The notes: generated by a model from the sequence alone, not told the origin. Positions 31,571-43,740 are shown, counted from the first letter of the stretch. The stretch: 64,000 nucleotides of DNA from Prostheceraeus crozeri (GCA_907163375.1 CAJQUW010011509.1:124001-188000); one strand, 5' to 3'. Numbers and translations are program-made.

Positions 31571-32198
31571 AGTCTAACGAATGCTTCAAAAGCAAAAAGA
31601 CAATACCATGACTGATATACGCTAACAGCTAGATAAATAGGGAAGTTTAGCAGTAACGTATGACGTCACATGACGCTGCAATCAAACAAAAACGCTTTTT
31701 GAAAGACCAAGATCATTGGCTGAGACAGGTTCACTAAAACATGACTTGGCTTAAGAATAATGTTCACTCACCTGTTCAATCGAAGGAGGATTTGAAGAAA
31801 AGAATTATAGAAGTGTGTGAAGGTGTTACGCTGCAAGAATTGTCAGCTGGAGTGTCCAATATCCGTATTATAGACTTGATTATTTGAGAGAAGTTGGTGG
31901 CGGTAGTTTTGAAAAAAGTCTTTCAAATTGGATTATATAGTTTGTTTTTTTTTAAATGATCTCTATAATTTATAAAGCAAGATAGACATTAACTGATGAC
32001 ATTTTCATAATATTGTCTTAATGACTTAAAACGTGTGAGTAAATGTTTTGCTCCAATTCTTTCAATTTTGAAAATATTTCAATTTTAATTTTTTCCAGAC
32101 TATACGGACACACGGTGCATGCATGCATACATGTTCATATATGTTTATGTGTGAATAATTGCGAGCGATTTATGTGCTCTGCTATTCGCGTGTATATA
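31571..32198. other. Non-coding stretch
   Basis: A short plus-strand frame around 31750-31890 (EDLKKRIIEVCEGVTLQELS) faintly recalls a mariner-like C-terminus, too weak to annotate. Nothing else. Confidence 0.3.
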
Positions 32199-33272
32199 CA
32201 GGGTGATCATAAAGTCGCTGTAGGGTTTGATTGTAAAATATTATACTGTATATAATTCAATGCCTCCTAGAGGGTATATATAAGGATAAAGTATTAGCCA
32301 AAATCATGAATTTAATGAATAAAACATAAAATTGTATTATCGACTTATCTAATTTGCCAAATTCTGATTAAATTCAATTAAACATTTTAACCAATGAAAA
32401 TCCATGCATTCCATATACTTACCTCTTGTCCATGGATCATTTTAATTCTAAATGAAAATTTTCGGTCAAACTCCACTTTTCTCAAGCTTTTATTTATCTA
32501 GATCTTAAATTTTTCAAACCAAAAGAAAAAATTTCAAAATAAAGTCATTGTTCGACGTTCTTACCGCAATTGTCAATGCACTGTTAAAGTCGTTTTCGGA
32601 ACGACCTGATGGTATTGCGGCACATTTCAGAGGTAATTTCTGAACTTGATGATGAAATGCTGTCTTTCAGCTGTTGTAAACTTCTCGGTTGTGTTGCAAA
32701 CACTTTACTGTTCAAGAATCCCCAAACAAGAAAGTCCAAAAGGGAGAGATCAGGAAACCTAGCGGCCCATACCATTGGGCCACATCGGCCAATCCAACGA
32801 TTGCAAAATCGCTTGTCAAGGAAATCTCTAAATGATCTCGAATAATGGGGAGGTGCCCCCATCCCGATGAAAAAAACAAGTTCCCTTTTCACTTCGTGAT
32901 AGTTCTGGTAGAAAACTTCGCTGCAACCTATATCAAGATAATTTCCCCACTAAGATCACCATTAATGAAAAAATGATCATAGATTCTACGTCTTGGAATC
33001 CTCATCAAACATTAACTTTTGGACTTGAATGGCAGCGTCGGAGTGCGTCTGTTGGCTTTTTTTACCCCAGATTCGACAATTATGCCGGTTGACCATGCCA
33101 TCAAAACGAAAAGTTGACTCTCCGAAAAAATAATTTTATTGAAGAAGTCTTCATCTTCGTAGGATTTTTGCAGTGAACTCTCATACATGCTGACTCGCAA
33201 TGAGCAATCTTCTTCGTGTAGCCCTTGTGTTACCTGCAATTTGTAAGAAAAGAGCCCTGCATCATGTCTCAC
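32199..33272 (-). pseudogene. Mariner-like transposase remnant, DDE domain pieces
   Basis: Two minus-strand frames are in the expected order: 33272-33012 (YKLQVTQGLHEEDCSLRVSM; FFNKIIFSESQLFVL) and 32892-32584 (GAPPHYSRSFRDFLDKRFCN; WAARFPDLSLLDFLVWGFLN; IRSFRKRL). They match the middle and end of DDE transposases of the same group as the HTH at 31307: first Asp region 'IIFSDE..F' (here FSES, catalytic Asp lost), 'DGAPPHYS' (here MGAPPHYS, Asp lost) and 'W..RSPDLTPLDF.LWG' (Asp kept). Clearly inactive. The probable 3' terminus is CAGGGTGATCATAAAGTCGC at 32199. Confidence 0.7.
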
Positions 33273-33403
33273 TAGATTGTGAACATAACCTTAACTACAG
33301 TAAGTAACTGCAGCTGCTTGGCGAATTGATGTTGAGGGTTGTTCACGAATAATCTCGGAAATTTGCTTTGCATTCTCATCATCGAATTCCATTATCTTCC
33401 AGT

Positions 33404-33769
33404 ATCACAATCGTGACTACGGTCACAAGTGAAGATGAAACGAAAACATATATTGGCCAAACAGAAGATGAGTTCAAGTCATGATTCAATAATCACAAAA
33501 AATCTTTCTCAAATTATCAATATATGAATGAAACAACACTGTCGAAGCACATCTGGTTCCTGAAAGAAAATGATAAATCCTTTACAGTTAAATGGGAAAT
33601 ATTGGAACATTCAAGGAAGTATAAAAGTGGTACACGATTTTGTTCACTATGTCAAGCAGAAAAATATCACATACTAACAAAATACAACAGCAGCATGCTA
33701 AACAAAAGGAATGAAATAATATCAACCTGCAGACATAGGAAAAAGTTCCAACTTTCTCCCATCAAGTAA
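33404..33769 (+). pseudogene. PLE C-terminal GIY-YIG fragment (YIG-T, CRHR-tail type)
   Basis: The frame reads TSEDETKTYIGQTEDEFKS, an in-frame TGA at 33482-33484, then FNNHKKSF, TTLSKHIWFLKENDKSFTVK, GTRFCSLCQAEKYHIL and NKRNEIISTCRHRKKF. These are the GIY-YIG core, the 'C-x2-C...K..I' pair and the terminal CRHR of the same PLE type as the element at 61.4-63.6 kb. Everything upstream of the endonuclease is missing, as expected of a 5'-truncated PLE. Confidence 0.8.
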
Positions 33770-33889
33770 AAATTCTATGTTGGCCTACCTAAGATATTTT
33801 CTACATAACTTAACTTCTATGAATTTCCAGCAGTAAGACTTCTACTAAAGTGACTTTAAAATTCAAAATTATAACACTTCCTTTGTTAA

Positions 33890-33935
33890 CTCGTATGATG
33901 ATCGGTTTGCCGTGAAACTAAAAGTACTTATACAT
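33890..33935 (+). ncRNA. Hammerhead ribozyme-like motif in 3' region of PLE fragment
   Basis: Downstream of the GIY-YIG fragment, ATGATGA (33895-33901; core CUGAUGA with C3 changed to A) is followed by stem CGG/CCG with loop TTTG, GAAAC (33914-33918), a 5-nt loop and GUA (33924-33926). The spacing GAAAC-N5-GUA is identical to the motif at 61227-61239. The C3 change probably abolishes cleavage. Confidence 0.5.
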
Positions 33936-33975
33936 GTACATTGTAGTTACGAAAGAAGGTCTTTTCCAAACTTTT

Positions 33976-33977
<2 letters not shown>

Positions 33978-34014
<37 letters not shown>
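33978..34014. repeat. (TA)n microsatellite
   Basis: Pure TA dinucleotide tract at the 3' end of the PLE fragment. Confidence 0.95.
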
Positions 34015-34019
<5 letters not shown>

Positions 34020-34512
34020 ATAATCATATATCTATGATTTGTGCATTGAATGTCTAGACATGTCATAGTATTCATCGTGTTATCTCATGTAATCTGCATC
34101 AACATTTCATTGTTATTTGATCCTTTGATAAAGAAATACGAAATATCGGACATCAAAACTCGTCTTATTCTTGAGAAACCAGAGGCAATTATTGAACTAT
34201 TGTAGGACTGAGTTGGTATGTGAAATAATAGGCAAAATATTCGCATTTCGGGGGTTATGTGTATGAACAAATGGAATGATAGATTTGCTATTTCTCTTAT
34301 TATCATTGGTAAGTAAAAGTAATGAACGATCCATTTTTAAGGCACTGGTAATTCCATCACTGAAAAGTAACGCTGGGTATCCCTGTTTTGATAAGAACAG
34401 TTAGAACAGTTTCAGTTCCTCTAGTCGATTCAATCGTGTGGAATAGTCGCTGCAGATAACACAATTCGGCTAGCCAGATTGTAAGGTATTGCACGTGTAA
34501 CATGACGTGCTC

Positions 34513-34513
<1 letters not shown>
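34015..34513. other. Non-coding stretch
   Basis: No recognisable gene. Frames here that read into Ile-Tyr repeats are translations of the TA microsatellite. Confidence 0.4.
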
Positions 34514-34577
<64 letters not shown>

Positions 34578-34594
34578 TATATATATATATATAT

Positions 34595-34656
<62 letters not shown>
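34514..34656. repeat. (TA)n microsatellite at the left end of the PLE array
   Basis: About 140 bp of TA repeats with a short GTG and CATACATACAT interruption. The outermost base pairs of the PLE array (ATCAAGTTTAC) start inside it. Confidence 0.95.
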
Positions 34657-34660
<4 letters not shown>

Positions 34661-35176
34661 AGTTTACAGTCAATTCTTTTCTAATTGATATCAATTTTGT
34701 TTGTAAGTTTTTTATCTCAAGGCCTACAAGGCTTAATTGAAATTTTTCTGCTAATTTGTGATGTTCTTTGTGTTGATTCTTTTTACTGATCTTCGTGTAA
34801 TTTGGTAATAAATTGTTTTCTTCACATGTGATGTTAAATTGAATGTCTTTTTCCAATTTGATACATTTATTCAGTAGTTTTTCTGTTCTTCTATATTGTT
34901 GTAATTCTGCTGTTGTCAATGTTTTGATGATGATGAATGAGTACCATTTTATTGCAAAATATTTACATTTTATTGACGGCGACGTTTCGGTCTTCTGTAC
35001 ATAGACCATTTTCAAGCTAACATATTAACAAAATGATGAGCTGTGGTTGAAATTCAAAAAGTCTCAACCAAAATGTTATACAGAAAGCTCAAAGATATAA
35101 TACTGGATGTAGGTTACATGTTCATAGTTTTTCAGGGAGGATTTGATGACATATTGAAGTTGTGAAAGAATAGAAA

Positions 35177-37329
35177 TCAAGAAATGATATTTAAGTGTCT
35201 TGTTAGTCCCTTGTCGTGTTGATTTAGCACTGGAGCATTTTCCTTTATTAGTATTGCTTCAGCGATTTGTAAGGTGTTAGCATTTGAAAAGCGAGCTATA
35301 ACTTTTGTGTTGTTTGTTAAGTCTCTTGGTTTTTGTTTGTGTTCTTTCATGTGGTGAGATTTTATCGAACCATTATTTTCGTGTTGCTTCATTCTTACAT
35401 TCAACAAATTTGTGGTATATCCAATGTAGTGAGCATTATTACATATGCTCTCTGGACATGCATATTGGTACACCACATTGTTGTTTGAATGAAACCTGTC
35501 CATTTTTGTTTTTATTGAGTTAACCAATTTGACATTTTTGTAATACACTCGCACATGGACATCGCATGATTCAACTTTTCCCTTCACATTATCCTTGATA
35601 ATCTTTTGGATGCGCTTTTCTTCTATCCGGTAATTTGATGTAAGCTGGCCTTTAAAATAGAATACCATCTCTGTTTTTTCCCCTTTTTCTTCATTTTTGA
35701 AGTACTTTTTTAAATCATTTTCACCTGTTGATCAATTGCACTCATGGGATAGTGACTGTTAGTAAGAATTCGTTTCACATTTTTAATTTCTTGATGAAAA
35801 GATTGCCAATCTGAGCTGAGATGTAGTGCTCTGTAAACATAACTTTTTATTACTGACATTTTGTACTGATTTGTTGTAAAGGAGTTGAAGTCGAGACAAG
35901 TATTTGTTGCTGTTGGTTTTCGAAAAACTGAAAAAGTCAAGGAAAAGTTATGCTTGATGGAAACATCCAAAAAAGATATTGTTCTCTCCTTTTCAATCTC
36001 ATATGTGAATTCCAGCGTAGAATTTGATTTAAATTGCTTTATCAGTTCTTGTAGATGGTTTTCATTTTCTGTAATGACAAATGTGTCATCGACATAGCGA
36101 TAATACGCAATCGGCTTGCATCTTTCTGGAAGATTCTTCAACACTGCTTTTTCTATTTCGCTCATATAAAAATTCGCATATGTTGGTCCTAGGGGTGACC
36201 CCATCGAAACACCATCAATTTGTTCAAAAAAATGATCCAACCACACAAATGGGGTTTTTGTGGTACAGATTGTAAGCAATGGTCTCATCGTCTCTTCAGG
36301 TATTGATGGTGGTGGGCAAGTAGGATGTTGATAGACATTTTTCAGTATGATTTCGGTGGTTTCTATCACAGGCACATTCGTGAATAAGCTTACCACATCA
36401 ACAGATCCCATAATATAATTGTCAAGGTCAATCAACGGTTTCACTTTTGCAACAAAATTAAAGGCCGAATCCGTGATGAATTCTTTGCTGCAATACGGTT
36501 TGATTATATTATCCAAAACCTGACTGAGTTCATGTGTGACTGATCCAACCATCGAAATTATTGGTCTCAGTGGAGGATTTCTGATGTCTTTGTGAATTTT
36601 AGGCAATCCATAGAGAAATCCAGGCTTGAAATATCCACTTAACTTCTTCATTTTGATGCCATTATTCTTGTTTTCAATAATTCTATTCAATTCTTTCTTG
36701 ATTGATTCTGTAGGATTGGCTTTCAATTTCTTGAACTTCGAAGAATCACTGACAATGGTATTCAGCTTCTTGACATAATCCTCACGATTCATTATCACAG
36801 TGTTTCCACCTTTATCAGCCTTCTTGATTACCAAATCTGTGTTTTTCTTCAGACTTTTTAATGCATTTTGTTCTCCTTTTGAAAGAGGATTTTTGCTTCT
36901 GTCGTTGGTTTTAGTGTAGGCAAAACTTTTCAAATCACCCTTTAGTTTACTCGGATTTGTTATTTCAATTGTGTTGTCAAATTCTGATCTTTTGATATCA
37001 GAGTATAATTTTTCAATTTCAACTTTCTTTTCAAGAGAATTGTATATTGGCTTCAGATTGAATTCCATGCCTTTCCGAAGTAGAGATAGTTCATCTGCAT
37101 TCAAGGTATAATCTGACAAATTCATTACTCTGTCTTCAGTTTCAGGCAGCATCATTTCAGCACCGTATAATGCTTTTAATTTCTTCAAATGCTTGAAATT
37201 GATGGTGTCAATGGATGAATTGGCAATTCTAAGTAGAAAATACATCAAACTTAGAAATTTTACTTCTGAATTGAACATGTTCCTCAAGTTAATCAAGTTT
37301 ACAGTCAATTCTTTTCTTATTGATATCAA
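35177..37329 (-). pseudogene. PLE RT/GIY-YIG, outermost left unit (frame split)
   Basis: The unit is complete in length, but its reading frame is divided into 37329-35710 (RT, 539 codons) and 35668-35177 (endonuclease, 163 codons) by a one-base length difference in an A-run between the domains, and its N-terminal part is out of frame. Private substitutions (MRPLLTICTT instead of MRQLLTICTT, NALKSL instead of NTLKSL, VMNLSD instead of VINLSD) make it the most diverged unit of the array. RT (YRYVDDTFV) and GIY-YIG (HYIGYTTN) active sites are intact. Confidence 0.85.
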
Positions 37330-37810
37330 TTTTGTTTGTAAGTTTTTTATCTCAAGGCCTACAAGGCTTAATTGAAATTTTTCTGCTAATTTGTGATGTT
37401 CTTTGTGTTGATTCTTTTACTGATCTTCGTGTAATTTGGTAATAAATTGTTTTCTTCACATGTGATGTTAAATTGAATGTCTTTTTCCAATTTGATACAT
37501 TTATTCAGTAGTTTTTCTGTTCTTCTATATTGTTGTAATTCTGCTGTTGTCAATGTTTTGATGATGATGAATGAGTACCATTTTATTGCAAAATATTTAC
37601 ATTTTATTGACGGCGACGTTTCGGTCTTCTGTACATAGACCATTTTCAAGCTAACATATTAACAAAATGATGAGCTGTGGTTGAAATTCAAAAAGTCTCA
37701 ACCAAAATGTTATACAGAAAGCTCAAAGATATAATACTGGATGTAGGTTACATGTTCATAGTTTTTCAGGGAGGATTTGATGACATATTGAAGTTGTGAA
37801 AGAATAGAAA

Positions 37811-39964
37811 TCAAGAAATGATATTTAAGTGTCTTGTTAGTCCCTTGTCGTGTTGATTTAGCACTGGAGCATTTTCCTTTATTAGTATTGCTTCAGCGAT
37901 TTGTAAGGTGTTAGCATTTGAAAAGCGAGCTATAACTTTTGTGTTGTTTGTTAAGTCTCTTGGTTTTTGTTTGTGTTCTTTCATGTGGTGAGATTTTATC
38001 GAACCATTATTTTCGTGTTGCTTCATTCTTACATTCAACAAATTTGTGGTATATCCAATGTAGTGAGCATTATTACATATGCTCTCTGGACATGCATATT
38101 GGTACACCACATTGTTGTTTGAATGAAACCTGTCCATTTTTGTTTTTATTGAGTTAACCAATTTGACATTTTTGTAATACACTCGCACATGGACATCGCA
38201 TGATTCAACTTTTCCCTTCACATTATCCTTGATAATCTTTTGGATGCGCTTTTCTTCTATCCGGTAATTTGATGTAAGCTGGCCTTTAAAATAGAATACC
38301 ATCTCTGTTTTTTCCCCTTTTTCTTCATTTTTGAAGTACTTTTTTAAAATCATTTTCACCTGTTGATCAATTGCACTCATGGGATAGTGACTGTTAGTAA
38401 GAATTCGTTTCACATTTTTAATTTCTTGATGAAAAGATTGCCAATCTGAGCTGAGATGTAGTGCTCTGTAAACATAACTTTTTATTACTGACATTTTGTA
38501 CTGATTTGTTGTAAAGGAGTTGAAGTCGAGACAAGTATTTGTTGCTGTTGGTTTTCGAAAAACTGAAAAAGTCAAGGAAAAGTTATGCTTGATGGAAACA
38601 TCCAAAAAAGATATTGTTCTCTCCTTTTCAATCTCATATGTGAATTCCAGCGTAGAATTTGATTTAAATTGCTTTATCAGTTCTTGTAGATGGTTTTCAT
38701 TTTCTGTAATGACAAATGTGTCATCGACATAGCGATAATACGCAATCGGCTTGCATCTTTCTGGAAGATTCTTCAACACTGCTTTTTCTATTTCGCTCAT
38801 ATAAAAATTCGCATATGTTGGTCCTAGGGGTGACCCCATCGAAACACCATCAATTTGTTCAAAAAAATGATCCAACCACACAAATGGGGTTTTTGTGGTA
38901 CAGATTGTAAGCAATTGTCTCATCGTCTCTTCAGGTATTGATGGTGGTGGGCAAGTAGGATGTTGATAGACATTTTTCAGTATGATTTCGGTGGTTTCTA
39001 TCACAGGCACATTCGTGAATAAGCTTACCACATCAACAGATCCCATAATATAATTGTCAAGGTCAATCAACGGTTTCACTTTTGCAACAAAATTAAAGGC
39101 CGAATCCGTGATGAATTCTTTGCTGCAATACGGTTTGATTATATTATCCAAAACCTGACTGAGTTCATGTGTGACTGATCCAACCATCGAAATTATTGGT
39201 CTCAGTGGAGGATTTCTGATGTCTTTGTGAATTTTAGGCAATCCATAGAGAAATCCAGGCTTGAAATATCCACTTAACTTCTTCATTTTGATGCCATTAT
39301 TCTTGTTTTCAATAATTCTATTCAATTCTTTCTTGATTGATTCTGTAGGATTGGCTTTCAATTTCTTGAACTTCGAAGAATCACTGACAATGGTATTCAG
39401 CTTCTTGACATAATCCTCACGATTCATTATCACAGTGTTTCCACCTTTATCAGCCTTCTTGATTACCAAATCTGTGTTTTTCTTCAGACTTTTTAATGTA
39501 TTTTGTTCTCCTTTTGAAAGAGGATTTTTGCTTCTGTCGTTGGTTTTAGTGTAGGCAAAACTTTTCAAATCACCCTTTAGTTTACTCGGATTTGTTATTT
39601 CAATTGTGTTGTCAAATTCTGATCTTTTGATATCAGAGTATAATTTTTCAATTTCAACTTTCTTTTCAAGAGAATTGTATATTGGCTTCAGATTGAATTC
39701 CATGCCTTTCCGAAGTAGAGATAGTTCATCTGCATTCAAGGTATAATCTGACAAATTTATTACTCTGTCTTCAGTTTCAGGCAGCATCATTTCAGCACCG
39801 TATAATGCTTTTAATTTCTTCAAATGCTTGAAATTGATGGTGTCAATGGATGAATTGGCAATTCTAAGTAGAAAATACATCAAACTTAGAAATTTTACTT
39901 CTGAATTGAACATGTTCCTCAAGTTAATCAAGTTTACAGTCAATTCTTTTCTTATTGATATCAA
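37811..39964 (-). CDS. PLE RT/GIY-YIG protein, left-arm unit 2 (717 codons open)
   Basis: RT and endonuclease are fused in one open frame. The N-terminal ~107 codons found in full units are out of frame here: the preceding minus-strand piece 40284-40021 ends in KRINTKNITN because of a one-base shorter A-run. Translation could begin at the internal Met at 39964 ([19 protein letters not shown]), just ahead of the conserved PLE N-terminal region, so a functional RT/EN could still be made. Domains as in the 48965 unit. Confidence 0.85.
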   Translation of the reverse strand: MISIRKELTVNLINLRNMFNSEVKFLSLMYFLLRIANSSIDTINFKHLKKLKALYGAEMMLPETEDRVINLSDYTLNADELSLLRKGMEFNLKPIYNSLEKKVEIEKLYSDIKRSEFDNTIEITNPSKLKGDLKSFAYTKTNDRSKNPLSKGEQNTLKSLKKNTDLVIKKADKGGNTVIMNREDYVKKLNTIVSDSSKFKKLKANPTESIKKELNRIIENKNNGIKMKKLSGYFKPGFLYGLPKIHKDIRNPPLRPIISMVGSVTHELSQVLDNIIKPYCSKEFITDSAFNFVAKVKPLIDLDNYIMGSVDVVSLFTNVPVIETTEIILKNVYQHPTCPPPSIPEETMRQLLTICTTKTPFVWLDHFFEQIDGVSMGSPLGPTYANFYMSEIEKAVLKNLPERCKPIAYYRYVDDTFVITENENHLQELIKQFKSNSTLEFTYEIEKERTISFLDVSIKHNFSLTFSVFRKPTATNTCLDFNSFTTNQYKMSVIKSYVYRALHLSSDWQSFHQEIKNVKRILTNSHYPMSAIDQQVKMILKKYFKNEEKGEKTEMVFYFKGQLTSNYRIEEKRIQKIIKDNVKGKVESCDVHVRVYYKNVKLVNSIKTKMDRFHSNNNVVYQYACPESICNNAHYIGYTTNLLNVRMKQHENNGSIKSHHMKEHKQKPRDLTNNTKVIARFSNANTLQIAEAILIKENAPVLNQHDKGLTRHLNIIS

Positions 39965-40445
39965 TTTTGTTTGTAAGTTTTTTATCTCAAGGCCTACAAG
40001 GCTTGATTGAAATTTTTCTGCTAATTTGTGATGTTCTTTGTGTTGATTCTTTTACTGATCTTCGTGTAATTTGGTAATAAATTGTTTTCTTCACATGTGA
40101 TGTTAAATTGAATGTCTTTTTCCAATTTGATACATTTATTCAGTAGTTTTTCTGTTCTTCTATATTGTTGTAATTCTGCTGTTGTCAATGTTTTGATGAT
40201 GATGAATGAGTACCATTTTATTGCAAAATATTTACATTTTATTGACGGCGACGTTTCGGTCTTCTGTACATAGACCATTTTCAAGCTAACATATTAACAA
40301 AATGATGAGCTGTGGTTGAAATTCAAAAAGTCTCAACCAAAATGTTATACAGAAAGCTCAAAGATATAATACTGGATGTAGGTTACATGTTCATAGTTTT
40401 TCAGGGAGGATTTGATGACATATTGAAGTTGTGAAAGAATAGAAA

Positions 40446-41999
40446 TCAAGAAATGATATTTAAGTGTCTTGTTAGTCCCTTGTCGTGTTGATTTAGCACT
40501 GGAGCATTTTCCTTTATTAGTATTGCTTCAGCGATTTGTAAGGTGTTAGCATTTGAAAAGCGAGCTATAACTTTTGTGTTGTTTGTTAAGTCTCTTGGTT
40601 TTTGTTTGTGTTCTTTCATGTGGTGAGATTTTATCGAACCATTATTTTCGTGTTGCTTCATTCTTACATTCAACAAATTTGTGGTATATCCAATGTAGTG
40701 AGCATTATTACATATGCTCTCTGGACATGCATATTGGTACACCACATTGTTGTTTGAATGAAACCTGTCCATTTTTGTTTTTATTGAGTTAACCAATTTG
40801 ACATTTTTGTAATACACTCGCACATGGACATCGCATGATTCAACTTTTCCCTTCACATTATCCTTGATAATCTTTTGGATGCGCTTTTCTTCTATCCGGT
40901 AATTTGATGTAAGCTGGCCTTTAAAATAGAATACCATCTCTGTTTTTTCCCCTTTTTCTTCATTTTTGAAGTACTTTTTTAAAATCATTTTCACCTGTTG
41001 ATCAATTGCACTCATGGGATAGTGACTGTTAGTAAGAATTCGTTTCACATTTTTAATTTCTTGATGAAAAGATTGCCAATCTGAGCTGAGATGTAGTGCT
41101 CTGTAAACATAACTTTTTATTACTGACATTTTGTACTGATTTGTTGTAAAGGAGTTGAAGTCGAGACAAGTATTTGTTGCTGTTGGTTTTCGAAAAACTG
41201 AAAAAGTCAAGGAAAAGTTATGCTTGATGGAAACATCCAAAAAAGATATTGTTCTCTCCTTTTCAATCTCATATGTGAATTCCAGCGTAGAATTTGATTT
41301 AAATTGCTTTATCAGTTCTTGTAGATGGTTTTCATTTTCTGTAATGACAAATGTGTCATCGACATAGCGATAATACGCAATCGGCTTGCATCTTTCTGGA
41401 AGATTCTTCAACACTGCTTTTTCTATTTCGCTCATATAAAAATTCGCATATGTTGGTCCTAGGGGTGACCCCATCGAAACACCATCAATTTGTTCAAAAA
41501 AATGATCCAACCACACAAATGGGGTTTTTGTGGTACAGATTGTAAGCAATTGTCTCATCGTCTCTTCAGGTATTGATGGTGGTGGGCAAGTAGGATGTTG
41601 ATAGACATTTTTCAGTATGATTTCGGTGGTTTCTATCACAGGCACATTCGTGAATAAGCTTACCACATCAACAGATCCCATAATATAATTGTCAAGGTCA
41701 ATCAACGGTTTCACTTTTGCAACAAAATTAAAGGCCGAATCCGTGATGAATTCTTTGCTGCAATACGGTTTGATTATATTATCCAAAACCTGACTGAGTT
41801 CATGTGTGACTGATCCAACCATCGAAATTATTGGTCTCAGTGGAGGATTTCTGATGTCTTTGTGAATTTTAGGCAATCCATAGAGAAATCCAGGCTTGAA
41901 ATATCCACTTAACTTCTTCATTTTGATGCCATTATTCTTGTTTTCAATAATTCTATTCAATTCTTTCTTGATTGATTCTGTAGGATTGGCTTTCAATTT
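40446..41999 (-). pseudogene. PLE RT/GIY-YIG, 5'-truncated central unit of left arm
   Basis: Begins abruptly at the palindrome centre inside the pre-RT region (KLKANPTESIKKELNRIIEN) and then stays open to the normal C-terminus (520 codons, the first few being junction sequence). It has RT motifs 1-7 and the whole GIY-YIG domain but lacks the first ~300 residues. Confidence 0.88.
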
Positions 42000-42014
42000 T
42001 TCAATCAATCAAGA
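41968..42014. repeat. Centre of the 7.3-kb palindrome
   Basis: The left arm matches the unit sequence up to 41999 and the right arm from 42003. TTC at 42000-42002 is unmatched, and the left arm keeps about 22 bp more of the unit than the right. The inverted arms therefore meet across a spacer of about 25 nt (roughly 41979-42002), reading CTTGATTGATT ... AATCAATCAAG. Confidence 0.9.
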
Positions 42015-43533
42015 AAGAATTGAATAGAATTATTGAAAACAAGAATAATGGCATCAAAATGAAGAAGTTAAGTGGATATTTCAAGCCTGGATTTCTCTAT
42101 GGATTGCCTAAAATTCACAAAGACATCAGAAATCCTCCACTGAGACCAATAATTTCGATGGTTGGATCAGTCACACATGAACTCAGTCAGGTTTTGGATA
42201 ATATAATCAAACCGTATTGCAGCAAAGAATTCATCACGGATTCGGCCTTTAATTTTGTTGCAAAAGTGAAACCGTTGATTGACCTTGACAATTATATTAT
42301 GGGATCTGTTGATGTGGTAAGCTTATTCACGAATGTGCCTGTGATAGAAACCACCGAAATCATACTGAAAAATGTCTATCAACATCCTACTTGCCCACCA
42401 CCATCAATACCTGAAGAGACGATGAGACAATTGCTTACAATCTGTACCACAAAAACCCCATTTGTGTGGTTGGATCATTTTTTTGAACAAATTGATGGTG
42501 TTTCGATGGGGTCACCCCTAGGACCAACATATGCGAATTTTTATATGAGCGAAATAGAAAAAGCAGTGTTGAAGAATCTTCCAGAAAGATGCAAGCCGAT
42601 TGCGTATTATCGCTATGTCGATGACACATTTGTCATTACAGAAAATGAAAACCATCTACAAGAACTGATAAAGCAATTTAAATCAAATTCTACGCTGGAA
42701 TTCACATATGAGATTGAAAAGGAGAGAACAATATCTTTTTTGGATGTTTCCATCAAGCATAACTTTTCCTTGACTTTTTCAGTTTTTCGAAAACCAACAG
42801 CAACAAATACTTGTCTCGACTTCAACTCCTTTACAACAAATCAGTACAAAATGTCAGTAATAAAAAGTTATGTTTACAGAGCACTACATCTCAGCTCAGA
42901 TTGGCAATCTTTTCATCAAGAAATTAAAAATGTGAAACGAATTCTTACTAACAGTCACTATCCCATGAGTGCAATTGATCAACAGGTGAAAATGATTTTA
43001 AAAAAGTACTTCAAAAATGAAGAAAAAGGGGAAAAACAGAGATGGTATTCTATTTTAAAGGCCAGCTTACATCAAATTACCGGATAGAAGAAAAGCGCAT
43101 CCAAAAGATTATCAAGGATAATGTGAAGGGAAAAGTTGAATCATGCGATGTCCATGTGCGAGTGTATTACAAAAATGTCAAATTGGTTAACTCAATAAAA
43201 ACAAAAATGGACAGGTTTCATTCAAACAACAATGTGGTGTACCAATATGCATGTCCAGAGAGCATATGTAATAATGCTCACTACATTGGATATACCACAA
43301 ATTTGTTGAATGTAAGAATGAAGCAACACGAAAATAATGGTTCGATAAAATCTCACCACATGAAAGAACACAAACAAAAACCAAGAGACTTAACAAACAA
43401 CACAAAAGTTATAGCTCGCTTTTCAAATGCTAACACCTTACAAATCGCTGAAGCAATACTAATAAAGGAAAATGCTCCAGTGCTAAATCAACACGACAAG
43501 GGACTAACAAGACACTTAAATATCATTTCTTGA
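42003..43533 (+). pseudogene. PLE RT/GIY-YIG, 5'-truncated central unit of right arm
   Basis: Starts at the palindrome centre in the pre-RT region (SIKKELNRIIENKNNGIKMK) and lacks the first ~310 residues. The RT frame (42020-43087) and the endonuclease frame (43042-43533) are offset by a five- instead of six-A run near 43033, the same variant as in the next two units. Confidence 0.87.
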
Positions 43534-43687
43534 TTTCTATTCTTTCACAACTTCAATATGTCATCAAATCCTCCCTGAAAAACTATGAACATGTAACCTA
43601 CATCCAGTATTATATCTTTGAGCTTTCTGTATAACATTTTGGTTGAGACTTTTTGAATTTCAACCACAGCTCATCATTTTGTTAATA

Positions 43688-43740
43688 TGTTAGCTTGAAA
43701 ATGGTCTATGTACAGAAGACCGAAACGTCGCCGTCAATAA
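43688..43740 (+). ncRNA. Hammerhead-like fold at the start of each array unit (degenerate)
   Basis: Each unit has CTTGAAAATGG where related PLEs have CCTGACGATGG, then a perfect stem GGTCT/AGACC (43703-43707 with 43717-43721), GAAAC (43722-43726), six bases and GTC. Position and spacing match a hammerhead, but the CUGANGA box is altered (UUGAAAA). The motif overlaps the first codons of the 824-codon frame. Repeated at each unit start; only one is listed. Confidence 0.35.

Larger units (their letters stand above)
34657..41999 (-). mobile_element. Left arm of palindromic PLE array, about 2.8 tandem units
   Basis: Head-to-tail copies of one Penelope-like element on the minus strand, unit boundaries (at the conserved ATG) at 40284, 37649 and 35015, period 2634-2635 bp. 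The arm starts at the centre with a 5'-truncated unit (41999), continues with two complete units and ends in the first ~360 bp of a further unit that stops in the (TA)n tract. Tandem copies, with partial units acting as pseudo-LTRs, are typical of PLEs. The outermost complete unit (35016-37649) has the most private changes; the others are almost identical to the right arm. Confidence 0.93.

Noticed and set aside
31750-31890. Plus-strand frame recalling a mariner-like C-terminus
   Set aside because: Only about 20 residues of weak similarity and no catalytic motif.
34357-34684. Long Ile-Tyr repeat frames on both strands
   Set aside because: They are translations of the TA microsatellite and have no coding meaning.
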